A stretch of 64,000 nucleotides of DNA from Rhodospirillaceae bacterium (GTDB lineage Bacteria > Pseudomonadota > Alphaproteobacteria > Rhodospirillales > Rhodospirillaceae), in NCBI GenBank assembly GCA_040219235.1, contig JAVJSV010000004.1:62001-126000 (forward strand), read 5' to 3'. Made by a program: the position numbers and the translations under genes. Under the pieces are notes generated by a model that was not told the origin of the DNA, ran no database searches, and was given only the letters and a program-made list of their open reading frames with translations. Below, in pieces: positions 34,481-43,407 of the stretch (within the stretch, counting starts at the first letter, position 1; every line of letters starts with the position of its first letter).

Positions 34481-35461
34481 ATGCAGATTACGCTTAATGG
34501 CGAACATAAGGACCTTGCTGATGCCACAACTATCAGGGTGTTGTTGACAGATTTAGGAATAGATCCCAAAAAAGTTGCGGTTGAGAGAAACCTGGAGATC
34601 GTCCCAAAGTCGCAGTTTGAGAGCACGGTCGTTCAAAATGGGGACCGGCTCGAGGTTGTTCACTTTATTGGAGGCGGTGACGGTCCAACGCACTCAGATA
34701 TCCTTGAGGTTGCGGGAAGGCATTTTCGATCTAGATTATTAGTTGGAACAGGAAAGTATAAAGATTTCGAGCAGACCGCAGAGGCTATTGCTGCTTCAGG
34801 CGCAGAGATCGTGACCGTTGCAGTTCGTCGCGTAAACATTTCAGATCCGTCTCAACCAATGCTCATCGATTTTGTGGACCCAGCAAAATACACTTTCTTG
34901 CCTAATACAGCAGGTTGTTACACCGCATTAGACGCAGTAAGAACATTGCGGCTGGCCAGAGAGGCTGGAGGTTGGGATTTGGTTAAGCTTGAAGTTTTAG
35001 GCGACGACAAAACACTTTATCCGAATGTCATTGAGACATTGGAAGCGGCCAAGCAACTCGTCGATGAAGATTTTAAGGTTATGGTTTACACGAATGATGA
35101 CCCAATAATGGCAAGGAAGCTAGAAGACATTGGATGTTGCGCTATCATGCCCTTAGCTGCGCCAATAGGCTCCGGACTGGGAGTTCAAAACCCTGTGCAA
35201 ATACGCCTTATCATTGAGCAGTCATCGGTCCCCGTCTTAGTTGATGCAGGTGTTGGTACAGCGTCCGACGCGGCAATCGCGATGGAGTTAGGATGTGATG
35301 GTGTTTTGATGAACACAGCAATCGCGCAAGCGAAAGATCCTATTACCATGGCTAAATCAATGAAGTTGGCCGTAGAGGCGGGCAGGCTTGCTTATCTTGC
35401 TGGCCGCATGCCTAAAAAACTCTATGCTGACCCTTCATCACCTTTGGCAGGATTGATTTAG
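34481..35461 (+). CDS. thiG: Fused sulfur carrier/thiazole synthase ThiS-ThiG
   Basis: 326 residues from ATG 34481 (AAGGA 5 bases upstream; the ATG 6 bases earlier has no spacing for a Shine-Dalgarno). Residues 1-66 are a ThiS ubiquitin-like domain ending F-I-G-G-G, then a short D-G-P-T linker. Residues about 70-326 are ThiG, with Schiff-base K169 (L-V-K-L-E-V-L) and G-S-G-L-G phosphate loop. Fusion means the ThiS glycines cannot form a free C-terminal thiocarboxylate, yet such bifunctional proteins are known. No TPP riboswitch was found by eye. Confidence 0.92.
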   Translation: MQITLNGEHKDLADATTIRVLLTDLGIDPKKVAVERNLEIVPKSQFESTVVQNGDRLEVVHFIGGGDGPTHSDILEVAGRHFRSRLLVGTGKYKDFEQTAEAIAASGAEIVTVAVRRVNISDPSQPMLIDFVDPAKYTFLPNTAGCYTALDAVRTLRLAREAGGWDLVKLEVLGDDKTLYPNVIETLEAAKQLVDEDFKVMVYTNDDPIMARKLEDIGCCAIMPLAAPIGSGLGVQNPVQIRLIIEQSSVPVLVDAGVGTASDAAIAMELGCDGVLMNTAIAQAKDPITMAKSMKLAVEAGRLAYLAGRMPKKLYADPSSPLAGLI

Positions 35462-35483
35462 TAGTAATCGTATTTCTGGTTCG

Positions 35484-36455
35484 TTAGGGGAAACCAGCTC
35501 CTGCGTTCGACAATGTTATTGCATTAACATGGCTCAGTTGTTCCGCTGATGGCCTAAACTTGGCAGCGCTGACGTTGCCTTTAATTTGCGATGACTTTGT
35601 TGCGCCAGCAATAACACTTGATACATTGGCATTTTCTAACAACCAGCCAAACGCTAATTCAAGCAGGCTGTTACCATAGTTGTCACAAATTTCTTGTAAC
35701 TTTTGAACTTTGTCAAAGCGAGACTCTGACCAGAAGGCTTCTGCCATGGCACCTCTGTCTTTCCAGGCATGCCACCTAGTTCCTTTTTGCGGTGCTTTAT
35801 CGCGCTTGTACTTTCCAGTTAGCAAACCGCTTTCGAGCGGAAAAAAAGGTAGAATACCAGCACCATATTTTTTAGCTGCTGGCATAAGGTCGTATTCTAT
35901 ATCTCTGCTGAGTAAGCTGTAACGGTTTTGTGCTGATATAAATTCTTCTAACCCTTCAGATTTGGCAATAAGGTTGGCTTCTACTAATTGCCAACCAGAG
36001 AAGTTTGAGCATCCGACATACCGAACCTTACCCTGGTGAACCAAGTCTGTAAGCGCTCTCATGGTTTCTTCTATTGGTGTGCTGAGATCGGGTGTGTGTA
36101 GCTGGTATAAATCTATATAGTCAGTGTTTAGGCGTTTGAGACTTGCCTCTGCGGCCTGCATAATGTGTCGGCGTGATGCTCCTGTCTCCAACGGTGTATC
36201 GCCCATCGGGTTCCCAAATTTAGTGGCAATGATGGCATTTGGGCGGTCTTTTCCGAGCGCTTTACCGAGGAACACTTCTGATTTGCCTCCACCACCGTAA
36301 ATGTTAGCGGTATCGAATAATGTTATGCCGCTATTCAATGCGGCCTTCACGACGGCCGTCGCTTTTTGTTGATCTATCAGCATGCCAAAGTTGTTGCAGC
36401 CGAGCCCGAGGGCAGAAACTTTGAGCCCAGATTTACCAAGATTCCGATATTCCAT
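35484..36455 (-). CDS. Aldo/keto reductase
   Basis: 323 residues with the AKR TIM-barrel pattern: L-G-L-G-C-N-N-F-G near 17, F-D-T-A-N-I-Y-G-G-G with catalytic D and Y near 47-53, catalytic Lys in I-A-T-K-F-G, and Y-I-D-L-Y-Q-L-H. It is an NADPH-dependent carbonyl reductase of the AKR11/YajO-like group; the substrate is unknown. It converges with thiSG. Confidence 0.9.
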   Translation of the reverse strand: MEYRNLGKSGLKVSALGLGCNNFGMLIDQQKATAVVKAALNSGITLFDTANIYGGGGKSEVFLGKALGKDRPNAIIATKFGNPMGDTPLETGASRRHIMQAAEASLKRLNTDYIDLYQLHTPDLSTPIEETMRALTDLVHQGKVRYVGCSNFSGWQLVEANLIAKSEGLEEFISAQNRYSLLSRDIEYDLMPAAKKYGAGILPFFPLESGLLTGKYKRDKAPQKGTRWHAWKDRGAMAEAFWSESRFDKVQKLQEICDNYGNSLLELAFGWLLENANVSSVIAGATKSSQIKGNVSAAKFRPSAEQLSHVNAITLSNAGAGFP

Positions 36456-36527
36456 GCACTGCTGTCCTCAACTGATTGATGCCCACAACTTGAGTCGCAG
36501 TACATCCTGAATGACCTTTGATAACCG

Positions 36528-36540
36528 GGCAATTGTTGCC
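36528..36540. promoter_or_regulatory. Inverted repeat upstream of the sigma-54 promoter (possible enhancer site)
   Basis: GGCAA-TTG-TTGCC is a perfect 5-bp inverted repeat about 100 bp upstream of the -24 box. Sigma-54 activators, including flagellar FlbD-type ones, bind at this kind of distance. The link is positional inference. Confidence 0.35.
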
Positions 36541-36625
36541 TATCTGGTGCACTGAATGTGCGTTGATTGCTGATGTTATCGTAGAGTGATCCCGTTTAAC
36601 CTATTGATATTATTATATAAATAAA

Positions 36626-36642
36626 ATGGCATCAATATTGCT
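36626..36642 (+). promoter_or_regulatory. Sigma-54 (RpoN) -24/-12 promoter of the hook gene
   Basis: TGGCA (36627-36631) and TTGCT (36638-36642) match the consensus, with GG to GC exactly 12 bp apart (36628 and 36640). The transcript should start near 36653, giving a leader of about 53 bases before the flgE start. Flagellar hook genes in Caulobacter and relatives use this promoter type. Confidence 0.75.
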
Positions 36643-36705
36643 TCTATAGAGGGGAAGATTTGTGTCTGGTTCCTTCGTGGGCTGGCGCTTTGAGGAGCAA
36701 GAGCG

Positions 36706-37977
36706 ATGAGTATCCATGGTACGTTTAGTACAGCGACGTTGGCGTTAACTGCGCAGGCGCAGCATTTGTCGAATATCGCGACGAACATCGCCAATGTTCA
36801 GACAAACGGATACAAAGAGCAGACCACGAATTTTAAGACATTGGTGAATCACGTATCCGGTGCTGAGCACCGCAGTTTCTTTGCGGTAAACACAGTTGAT
36901 ACGCGTCAAGTTGATAAGCAGGGTCTGATTCTCACGACTCAACGCCAATTGGATTTGGCAATTGACGGCAAAGGTTTATTTGTCACCAATGTTGAGCCAG
37001 ACGGAACGGGTGATTGGCAGTTTACGAGAGATGGTGGCTTCATTGGTCGCTCTGTTCAGTTTGATACTGATAGTGATGGCGATGGCCAAAATGACCAGGG
37101 GTCAGTTCTGAACACCATCGCTGGTAATACGGTGTTTGGCTGGCCAGCAAATCAAGACGGTACATTTGATGAAGTGAATGATGTTAATGCTTTGCAGCCG
37201 GTTACGATCAATTCAAATCAAGTCTTCGCCGCCCGCCCGACAACTCAGATTAGTCTACAAGCCAACGTATCGGCAGAAGACACGGGCAGGCAGTCAGTGG
37301 GATTGCCTTTTGTTGATGCGGCAGGAGATAGCAGAACATTAACGTTAGGGTTTAATGCTTCCACAACAAATGACTATACTCTGGATGTATCTAGCATCAC
37401 AAATGGTAATCAGTCGGTTGCCGTAACTGTGGAGCCAGCCACGGCAAGCTTTACGGGTTTCGGCACGCTTGCTGCGCCAGCAGACGGGCTATTCACTGTA
37501 ACCATCAATGATGCGACCGGCCCGCAAGTCATAACCATTGATTTGTCAAAAACCACGCAGTTTCAATCGACGGGTAATTTGGAAGTTATCAACCTTGAAC
37601 AGGATGGGCTGCAGGAGGGATTACTGCGATCCACGTTTTTCGATAAAAATGGTGTGTTGTACGGAAGTTTTACTAACACCGGTTTGGTGCCTCTCTTTAA
37701 GCTACCAATGGCGACTTTTCCGTCTCCAAATAATCTTGAAGCAATAAATGGTAATTTCTTTAAGGCGGATCCAAGGGCTGGGCAGTTGGAACTACAAGCT
37801 TTGGGTTCTGTAAGTGGTTTGGCCCAAGTAGTAGTAGGCGCGCTTGAACAATCGAACGTCGATCTTGCTGACCAGTTTACTAAGATGATTGTTACCCAGA
37901 GAGCCTATTCTAGCTCTGCTACTGTACTTAGAACTGCGGATGAAATGTCACAGCAAGCTCGGGACCTTAAACGCTAG
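36706..37977 (+). CDS. flgE: Flagellar hook protein FlgE
   Basis: 423 residues. The N-terminal axial motif is L-S-N-I-A-T-N-I-A-N-V-Q-T-N-G-Y-K near residue 22. A hook-type D1/D2 body follows, including the calcium-like D-T-D-S-D-G-D-G-Q-N-D near 123. The C-terminal axial helix is S-N-V-D-L-A-D-Q-F-T-K-M-I-V-T-Q-R-A-Y near 386. The protein forms the hook joining the basal body to the filament. A GAGGAG-like ribosome site lies 7 bases upstream. It is driven by the sigma-54 promoter at 36626. No other flagellar gene is present in the window. Confidence 0.9.
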   Translation: MSIHGTFSTATLALTAQAQHLSNIATNIANVQTNGYKEQTTNFKTLVNHVSGAEHRSFFAVNTVDTRQVDKQGLILTTQRQLDLAIDGKGLFVTNVEPDGTGDWQFTRDGGFIGRSVQFDTDSDGDGQNDQGSVLNTIAGNTVFGWPANQDGTFDEVNDVNALQPVTINSNQVFAARPTTQISLQANVSAEDTGRQSVGLPFVDAAGDSRTLTLGFNASTTNDYTLDVSSITNGNQSVAVTVEPATASFTGFGTLAAPADGLFTVTINDATGPQVITIDLSKTTQFQSTGNLEVINLEQDGLQEGLLRSTFFDKNGVLYGSFTNTGLVPLFKLPMATFPSPNNLEAINGNFFKADPRAGQLELQALGSVSGLAQVVVGALEQSNVDLADQFTKMIVTQRAYSSSATVLRTADEMSQQARDLKR

Positions 37978-37989
37978 AAGGTTTCTAGC
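37973..37989. terminator. Perfect hairpin across two convergent stop codons
   Basis: GCTAGAA and TTCTAGC are separated by GGT. The stem contains the TAG of flgE (37975-37977) and, on the other strand, the TAG of the DUF2786 gene (37985-37987). It can fold in both transcripts and may act as a bidirectional 3' end, although no U-run follows. Confidence 0.45.
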
Positions 37990-38539
37990 TGGCCCGCCTC
38001 ATTAATAGCTTCTCTTTATAGACTTCATGGACTGAGACACCAGCTGTTGATGCAATCTCATTCGGAGTCATTCGTGTTTCTCTAAGCAGCACTCGTATGA
38101 AGTCAGGACGGGAGCGCCATGAGCCTGAGTTGGTCCGCCGAGATGCGGCAGGTTTCTTTGTGGTTTGTTGTTCTTCATCAAGCTGCAGACCTCTTTTGAT
38201 GGCGTCTGCTAAAGCTTGGTCGTATTTTTTCTTTTCGGCAGCGAGTTTCTCACTCTCGGAGCGATAGGTTTCTCGCGGCGCTGTAAATGTCTCTCCAAAT
38301 TCGGCAGAATCTTGTTTCTTCTTTCTTCGTTTGCTTATTGGCTTTTCATCGTGACGGTTTCGTCCACGATCACTCATGCCCGCAGCTTCATGCAAGCTCA
38401 TGCCACGCGATTTTGCCAACCGAGTTGCAGCTGCCAGCGCTGCTTCTTTTTCGCCCTCATAGGACGTTGAATTGGCGACTTCCAAGAGTTTGCGAAACTT
38501 GTCGCGTTCGCGTTCAGTAAAAGTTTCAGGTCCAGTCAT
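37985..38539 (-). CDS. DUF2786 protein with C-terminal helix-turn-helix
   Basis: 184 residues from the ATG at 38539 (a TTG 21 bases upstream is possible). Residues about 8-55 match DUF2786 (K-F-R-K-L-L-E-V-A-N-S-T-x-Y-E-G-E-K-E-A-A-L-A-A-A). The middle is a long charged, lysine-rich linker. The last 30 residues look like a short HTH (R-M-T-P-N-E-I-A-S-T-A-G-V-S-V-H-E-V-Y). DUF2786 is often phage- or DNA-linked, but its function is unknown. It follows the DsbA gene closely and may be cotranscribed. Confidence 0.72.
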   Translation of the reverse strand: MTGPETFTERERDKFRKLLEVANSTSYEGEKEAALAAATRLAKSRGMSLHEAAGMSDRGRNRHDEKPISKRRKKKQDSAEFGETFTAPRETYRSESEKLAAEKKKYDQALADAIKRGLQLDEEQQTTKKPAASRRTNSGSWRSRPDFIRVLLRETRMTPNEIASTAGVSVHEVYKEKLLMRRAS

Positions 38540-38556
38540 AATATCTATCCGATAAA

Positions 38557-39339
38557 TCAACCAGGAGACTGTGCTTGTTCAACCAACTGATTGAACTGTT
38601 CCGCAGAAACAGCGCCAGGTATTAAGGCTGACCCCACAATAAACGCTGGTGTGCCGCTTATTTCAAGTTGCTGCGCAATAGCCCGGTTTTTTTCGATAAT
38701 CTCATCTAGGCTTGGATCTTTCATGTCTTTCTGAAGTTGATCTACATTCAATCCCACGCCTCTTGCTAGGGTCATAATTGTGCTTTCAGTCAAACTACCG
38801 CGGTGGCTCATCATTGCTTGGTGAAACGGTCCGTAAAGATCCTGTTCGCGTGAAGCAAGAGCCGCTTTAGAGGCTATTACAGAATTTGGACCGAGAATTG
38901 GAAACTCGATCAAAACAAGGCGGATCTCTTCATTATCTTGCATGCTGTCAAGTACGGTCTGAAACATGGACTTACAGTATCCGCAGTTGTAGTCAAAAAA
39001 CTCAACTACGGTTACTTGGCCGTCAGGATTACCAATGACCGTATTTTCTGGAGGATCAATGAGTTCGGCTTGGAGTTGCGCCAGATTTTGCTGTTGCCGT
39101 TCCAGCTTTGCTGATTCTTGGTTTGCTTGCAAAAGTGTTATGGCTTCAGCAATTATTTCTGGATTCTCAAGGATGTATTCACGCACTAATTCTTTAATGC
39201 GATCTTCCTGAGGCTGGCTGAAGTTATTGACTTGCGCGGCGGCCGTTACGGCCCATAAGGCACAAGCGGCTGCGGCCAAATATGCCAGGGCAATCCTAAT
39301 AGCCCTGCTAAAGCCAACTTTTTTTGATAGAAACTCCAT
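38557..39339 (-). CDS. DsbA/ScsC-like periplasmic thiol-disulfide protein
   Basis: 260 residues from ATG 39339 (AGGTGA upstream). A signal peptide (about 14-35, A-A-A-Q) is followed by a helical, Gln-rich N-terminal stalk (41-95), similar to the trimerisation segment of ScsC. A thioredoxin-fold domain then carries C119-G-Y-C122 (F-F-D-Y-N-C-G-Y-C-K) and a cis-Pro in I-S-G-T-P-A-F. It probably isomerises or oxidises disulfides of envelope proteins. It follows the M48 protease gene on the same strand by 100 bp. Confidence 0.9.
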   Translation of the reverse strand: MEFLSKKVGFSRAIRIALAYLAAAACALWAVTAAAQVNNFSQPQEDRIKELVREYILENPEIIAEAITLLQANQESAKLERQQQNLAQLQAELIDPPENTVIGNPDGQVTVVEFFDYNCGYCKSMFQTVLDSMQDNEEIRLVLIEFPILGPNSVIASKAALASREQDLYGPFHQAMMSHRGSLTESTIMTLARGVGLNVDQLQKDMKDPSLDEIIEKNRAIAQQLEISGTPAFIVGSALIPGAVSAEQFNQLVEQAQSPG

Positions 39340-39438
39340 CGAAATCACCTTAAATCTATACCTGATTAGAGGGTATGGAGGCTTCACAGCCTTAAGTCCA
39401 GCTTGATTGTGACAAGTTCCGTTCACAAATCAGAAAGA

Positions 39439-40812
39439 TTAACGACGTCTGTTGCGTTGATCTTCCATATAGTTGCTGGCAACTGACTTAATGTCTTGCA
39501 AGCGAACCCAAACAGGCGTCCCAGTTGGCAAGAATTCCTCAGCCTTTCTAGTGTGGCGGATGACGTCTCCAAATTGACCTAGAAGTAAGGCTCTTTCTGC
39601 TGCTGCGTATGACGATAAGCCAGGTTGATCGTTAATCGCGTATGACTTTGCCGACAAATTCCAAGCAAAAATATCAGTTGGATCTTCTTGCAGGGCAACT
39701 CTCAGGGCGTTCTGGGTCTCTTCAGTTAATGCAGGATCACCAGATTCAACCATCGCGTGGGCCTGTGCGACTAAAATCAGGGGCGCAAATGGAAGTATTC
39801 TGGTCGCCTCCCGATAGGCTTCTATGGCTTCAGGAATACGGCCATTTTCAAGAAGCATTTGACCTTTAAGTTCCCAGAAGTACGGATCGTCGGGGCGTTC
39901 TTCGATAAGGCCGTCAATGAGAGGCACCGAAAGATCTAGTCTTCCGCGCCGGTAATGAGCGACAGAGCGTGCGTAGCGTGCAGAAAGACTCATATCGGAC
40001 TCTGGATATTTCTGTAGCGTTAGATTTTGCGGTTTTAAGAACGAATAGAGTTTTGCAACGACTCTACGATGACGTTCTTCTAAATCCTTGTTTGGTGGAA
40101 CTGATGAATACTCTGATTGCTCAATGTGAGCCCGGATAGAACTCATACGATTGCGCGTTAGTGGGTGGGTGCGAATGTAAGGGTCTTGGCGATCTGTAAT
40201 GAGAAGTTCTTGGCCGGAAATACGTTCAAAGAAATTATACAAACCTTCCGCTGACTGCTGTGTCCCTTCTAATGCTTTGAGTGCGAATTGATCTGCTGAA
40301 GATTCTTGACCACGGCTATAAGCAAGAAATTGGCGTTGGGCAGTCCCTTGGCCACCCAATGCGACAGCCATACCCAAATCCGAGTTTCCTGTCGCCACGC
40401 CTGCCGCTACGCCGAGCAAAGTTGTTAATAAGGTCGTGGTTAATGCGGCGTCAATTTGATCGCTAAACATGACAGCATGTCCGCCGACGATATGCCCAGT
40501 TTCGTGTGCAATAACCCCAATAACTTCTGATGAGCTATTGGCCGCCATCAGAGTTCCAGTGTTTAAAAACATGCGATTGCCATTAGTTACAAAGGCATTA
40601 AGCGAGTTATCTGCAATTATTCTTATCGTCACAGATTCTGGTGGAATACCGGCTTCCTCAAAAATGGGAGTGGAATAGGCTTGGATCGTGTCCTCAATCT
40701 CTGTATCCCGGATCAGGCTAAAGCCTTGTGCGAGAGCCAATTGACTCTGCCACGGGAAACTCATGGCCAGCAGAAAGATTATAAGCTTATGTGTAGTAGT
40801 GGCTTGGGTCAC
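39439..40812 (-). CDS. M48 family metalloprotease with TPR repeats (BepA-like)
   Basis: 457 residues: a signal peptide, then a gluzincin domain with H103-E-T-G-H107 and a distal Glu in S-A-D-Q-F-A near residue 170. A C-terminal half of TPR-like helices (about 260-450) follows. This is the layout of E. coli BepA/YfgC, which degrades stalled outer-membrane proteins and helps LptD assembly. The operon partner is the DsbA-like protein, fitting a role in disulfide-linked envelope biogenesis. Confidence 0.9.
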   Translation of the reverse strand: MTQATTTHKLIIFLLAMSFPWQSQLALAQGFSLIRDTEIEDTIQAYSTPIFEEAGIPPESVTIRIIADNSLNAFVTNGNRMFLNTGTLMAANSSSEVIGVIAHETGHIVGGHAVMFSDQIDAALTTTLLTTLLGVAAGVATGNSDLGMAVALGGQGTAQRQFLAYSRGQESSADQFALKALEGTQQSAEGLYNFFERISGQELLITDRQDPYIRTHPLTRNRMSSIRAHIEQSEYSSVPPNKDLEERHRRVVAKLYSFLKPQNLTLQKYPESDMSLSARYARSVAHYRRGRLDLSVPLIDGLIEERPDDPYFWELKGQMLLENGRIPEAIEAYREATRILPFAPLILVAQAHAMVESGDPALTEETQNALRVALQEDPTDIFAWNLSAKSYAINDQPGLSSYAAAERALLLGQFGDVIRHTRKAEEFLPTGTPVWVRLQDIKSVASNYMEDQRNRRR

Positions 40813-40911
40813 AGATTCACCAGATTAGCGTTGATAGGCAAGGTTCTGAAGGATAGCCGTTACCGCCTATTAAGATAAGAGAATGCTATCCAACAATACA
40901 GGGATTCCAAA

Positions 40912-42234
40912 GTGACATTGTGGCGTAACGATGGTCGATATAGAAGAGGTTGGTTTTGCAGCTTCATTTTCCTAGGTTTTTTATCCGGCTGTGAAAGTGC
41001 CGAATTAGGCTCTCTTTCTGCCATTTCAGGGTCCCCGACACTTGGTGGAATCGTCGTGGCTGATGATCCGCAGGCTGCTGTTATGGCCCAAAAGATTCTA
41101 GACGGCGGTGGTGCAGCGGCAGACGCTGCCGTTGCACTGGGTTTTGGTCTAGCTGTCACGCTTCCCTCCAGAGCTGGCCTTGGTGGTGCTGGCGCGTGTA
41201 TCGTTTATGATTATAAGACCCGCCTTGCAGAGTATCTTGATTTTAGACCAAAACCTGCAGTTAATTTCCAAGAACTTGCTAGATGGCAGATGTCTATTCC
41301 TGCGCTTGCAGCGGGATTGTTCGCTTTGCATGCCAAGTATGGAATTCTTTCATGGGCACAGGTTGTCTCGCCTGCCGAGACTTACTCGCTTTTCAACAGG
41401 AAAGTTGGAAGAGCACTCGCAATAGATATCGAAGCGCATTCGCGTGTGTTATCTAACGACCCATCTGCCCTAGACGCTTTCATGTCATCTACCCGAACGC
41501 TCGCCGGGGAGGGGGCAAGCGTTCTGCAAGTGAATCTCGCTTCAACACTTAGTCGTATTCGTGAGAGAGCCGCTCCAGATTTTTATAATGGAGATCTTGC
41601 TCATGATATCGCTCAAGCTTCAAAGTCTGCGGGTGCATCGCTGGGGATCTCGGATTTGAAAGGTTTCAAGCCAAATTGGTTGCCTTTGAGTGGTGAGGCG
41701 GGGCATGGAGTTGTGCATTACAATGTTTTTACATCTCAGGTAGTTGAGTCGCTTACAGATAAGAATTTTGAGAAATTAAAAAGTGATGCCACGACTGGGT
41801 TTGCGGTCGCGGATGCTGCTGGTAACGCTGTTGTTTGTCAGCTAACGATGACAACACCTTTCGGTTTAGGTTTGATGTTGAACAAAGTAGGTTTTTTAGC
41901 CATCCCGGTTGATGAAAAATTAGTCGAGGGAGAAACCATTTTACCGCCAATGGCTATAGCCATCGATGAGTACAACAATCGGCTTTCTTTTGTTGGTGTG
42001 TCGAAACAGTCAGAAGATTTCGAGGTACTCAATATTGCGTTGAAGCAGAGCCTTACCTCGAAAAATTCTTCTCAGCCTAATTCAAGGCAAACGGCAATGC
42101 AGGCGCTAGCGGGTTATCCGGGTGTAAATATGCTGCACTGTAAGAATGGATTAGTGCCTTCGTTCGCAAACTGCGAGGTATACAAAGACCCTTTAGGGTA
42201 TGGATACGGAATTATCAGTTATGGGGAGCCTTAA
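40912..42234 (+). CDS. Gamma-glutamyltranspeptidase-like lipoprotein, partly degenerate
   Basis: 440 residues starting at GTG behind CAGGGA. The N-terminus ends in a lipobox (F-L-S-G-C27), so it is probably a lipoprotein. The GGT large-subunit start is clear (G-G-I-V-V-A-D-D-P-Q-A-A ... G-G-G-A-A-A-D-A-A-V-A). The substrate-binding D-x-R-E-x-A-P motif is altered to D-F-R-P-K-P-A. The cleavage/nucleophile region T-T-G-F-A-V-x-D-A-A-G-N-A-V keeps the two Thr but has Gly for His. Total length is below the usual 560-580. Activity is uncertain. It is followed by an aminotransferase gene after 2 bp. Confidence 0.72.
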   Translation: MTLWRNDGRYRRGWFCSFIFLGFLSGCESAELGSLSAISGSPTLGGIVVADDPQAAVMAQKILDGGGAAADAAVALGFGLAVTLPSRAGLGGAGACIVYDYKTRLAEYLDFRPKPAVNFQELARWQMSIPALAAGLFALHAKYGILSWAQVVSPAETYSLFNRKVGRALAIDIEAHSRVLSNDPSALDAFMSSTRTLAGEGASVLQVNLASTLSRIRERAAPDFYNGDLAHDIAQASKSAGASLGISDLKGFKPNWLPLSGEAGHGVVHYNVFTSQVVESLTDKNFEKLKSDATTGFAVADAAGNAVVCQLTMTTPFGLGLMLNKVGFLAIPVDEKLVEGETILPPMAIAIDEYNNRLSFVGVSKQSEDFEVLNIALKQSLTSKNSSQPNSRQTAMQALAGYPGVNMLHCKNGLVPSFANCEVYKDPLGYGYGIISYGEP

Positions 42235-42236
42235 TT

Positions 42237-43397
42237 ATGGCTTTTAAGGTCTCTCAACGCGGACGTGTGCCACCATTTTTAGTTATGGATGTTATGAAGG
42301 CTGCTTCGAAACAAGAGGCGGCTGGCAGAGATGTTATACATCTCGAAGTTGGTCAGCCTGAAACTGGTCTTCCAAAAATTGCCGCTGGTCCCGTCAAAAG
42401 TTTAATCGATCAGTTGTCGCTAGGTTATACAGTTGCTAGCGGCATTCTAGAATTGCGAACCTGCATTGTTGAGCATTATCGAAAAACATATGGAGTTGTC
42501 TTAAGTGAAGACTCAGTATTCGTAACTACTGGCTCGTCTGCTGGATTTCAACTCGCGTTTCTAGCGGCATTTGATCCCGGAGACCGGGTAGCTTTGGCAT
42601 CTCCAGGCTATCCGGCGTATCGCCACATTCTGACCTCGCTGGGATTAGAGCCAGTTTTACTTGATGTTGGTGAAGGCACCCGTTTTCAACCAAGCGTAGA
42701 CTTAATAAAAGAATTGGATCGTCCAATTGACGGACTGATTATAGCCAGTCCTTCCAATCCTACAGGAACAATCATCCCAAAATCTGAATTCACAGAGTTG
42801 GTTGAGTACTGTCACCGTGAGGGCATAAGACTCATATCGGATGAGATTTATCATGGGATTTCTTTTGATACTGAAACGGCAACGGCGGCAAGGCCGGAAG
42901 GCTATGAAATTGTCGTTAATAGTTTTTCCAAATACTTTTGCATGACTGGTTGGCGCATAGGGTGGATAATTGTTCCTCCAGACCTAATGAGATCAGTCGA
43001 ATGCTTGGCACAAAATCATTACATCTCTCCTCCAACGATCTCTCAGTGGGCCGCTGTTCATGCATTTGAAGGTCTTGAAGAGCTTGAGCAGAACGTTGCT
43101 CGCTACCGCCGAAACAGAGATATATTAATTGATCAGTTACGCCAATCAGGACTAAAAAAAATCGCGCCGTCAGATGGTGCATTTTACTTGTATCTCGATA
43201 TTTCTGACTCGCAGATCAAGAGCGATGTCTACTGTCGTAAACTTCTTGAAGATACAGGCGTTGCTATAACACCGGGGTATGATTTTGACCCCTTGAATGG
43301 CGACAAAAACGTCAGAATATCTTTTTCTGTTTCAACAGAAAAAGTCATTGAGGCCGCGAATCGAATCAAGCTCTGGTCACGCTCTTTAATCTACTAA
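42237..43397 (+). CDS. PLP-dependent aminotransferase, class I/II
   Basis: 386 residues with fold-type I motifs: E-V-G-Q-P-E-T-G near 36, N-P-T-G near 178, D-E-I-Y-H-G-I near 202, and Schiff-base Lys in S-F-S-K-Y-F-C-M-T-G-W-R near 232. The C-terminal Arg (N-V-R-I-S-F) binds the substrate carboxylate. It belongs to the aspartate/alanine aminotransferase group, but the substrate is not clear. It starts 2 bp after the GGT-like gene, so the two are one operon. Confidence 0.9.
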   Translation: MAFKVSQRGRVPPFLVMDVMKAASKQEAAGRDVIHLEVGQPETGLPKIAAGPVKSLIDQLSLGYTVASGILELRTCIVEHYRKTYGVVLSEDSVFVTTGSSAGFQLAFLAAFDPGDRVALASPGYPAYRHILTSLGLEPVLLDVGEGTRFQPSVDLIKELDRPIDGLIIASPSNPTGTIIPKSEFTELVEYCHREGIRLISDEIYHGISFDTETATAARPEGYEIVVNSFSKYFCMTGWRIGWIIVPPDLMRSVECLAQNHYISPPTISQWAAVHAFEGLEELEQNVARYRRNRDILIDQLRQSGLKKIAPSDGAFYLYLDISDSQIKSDVYCRKLLEDTGVAITPGYDFDPLNGDKNVRISFSVSTEKVIEAANRIKLWSRSLIY

Positions 43398-43407
43398 CAG
43401 TAAAAAC

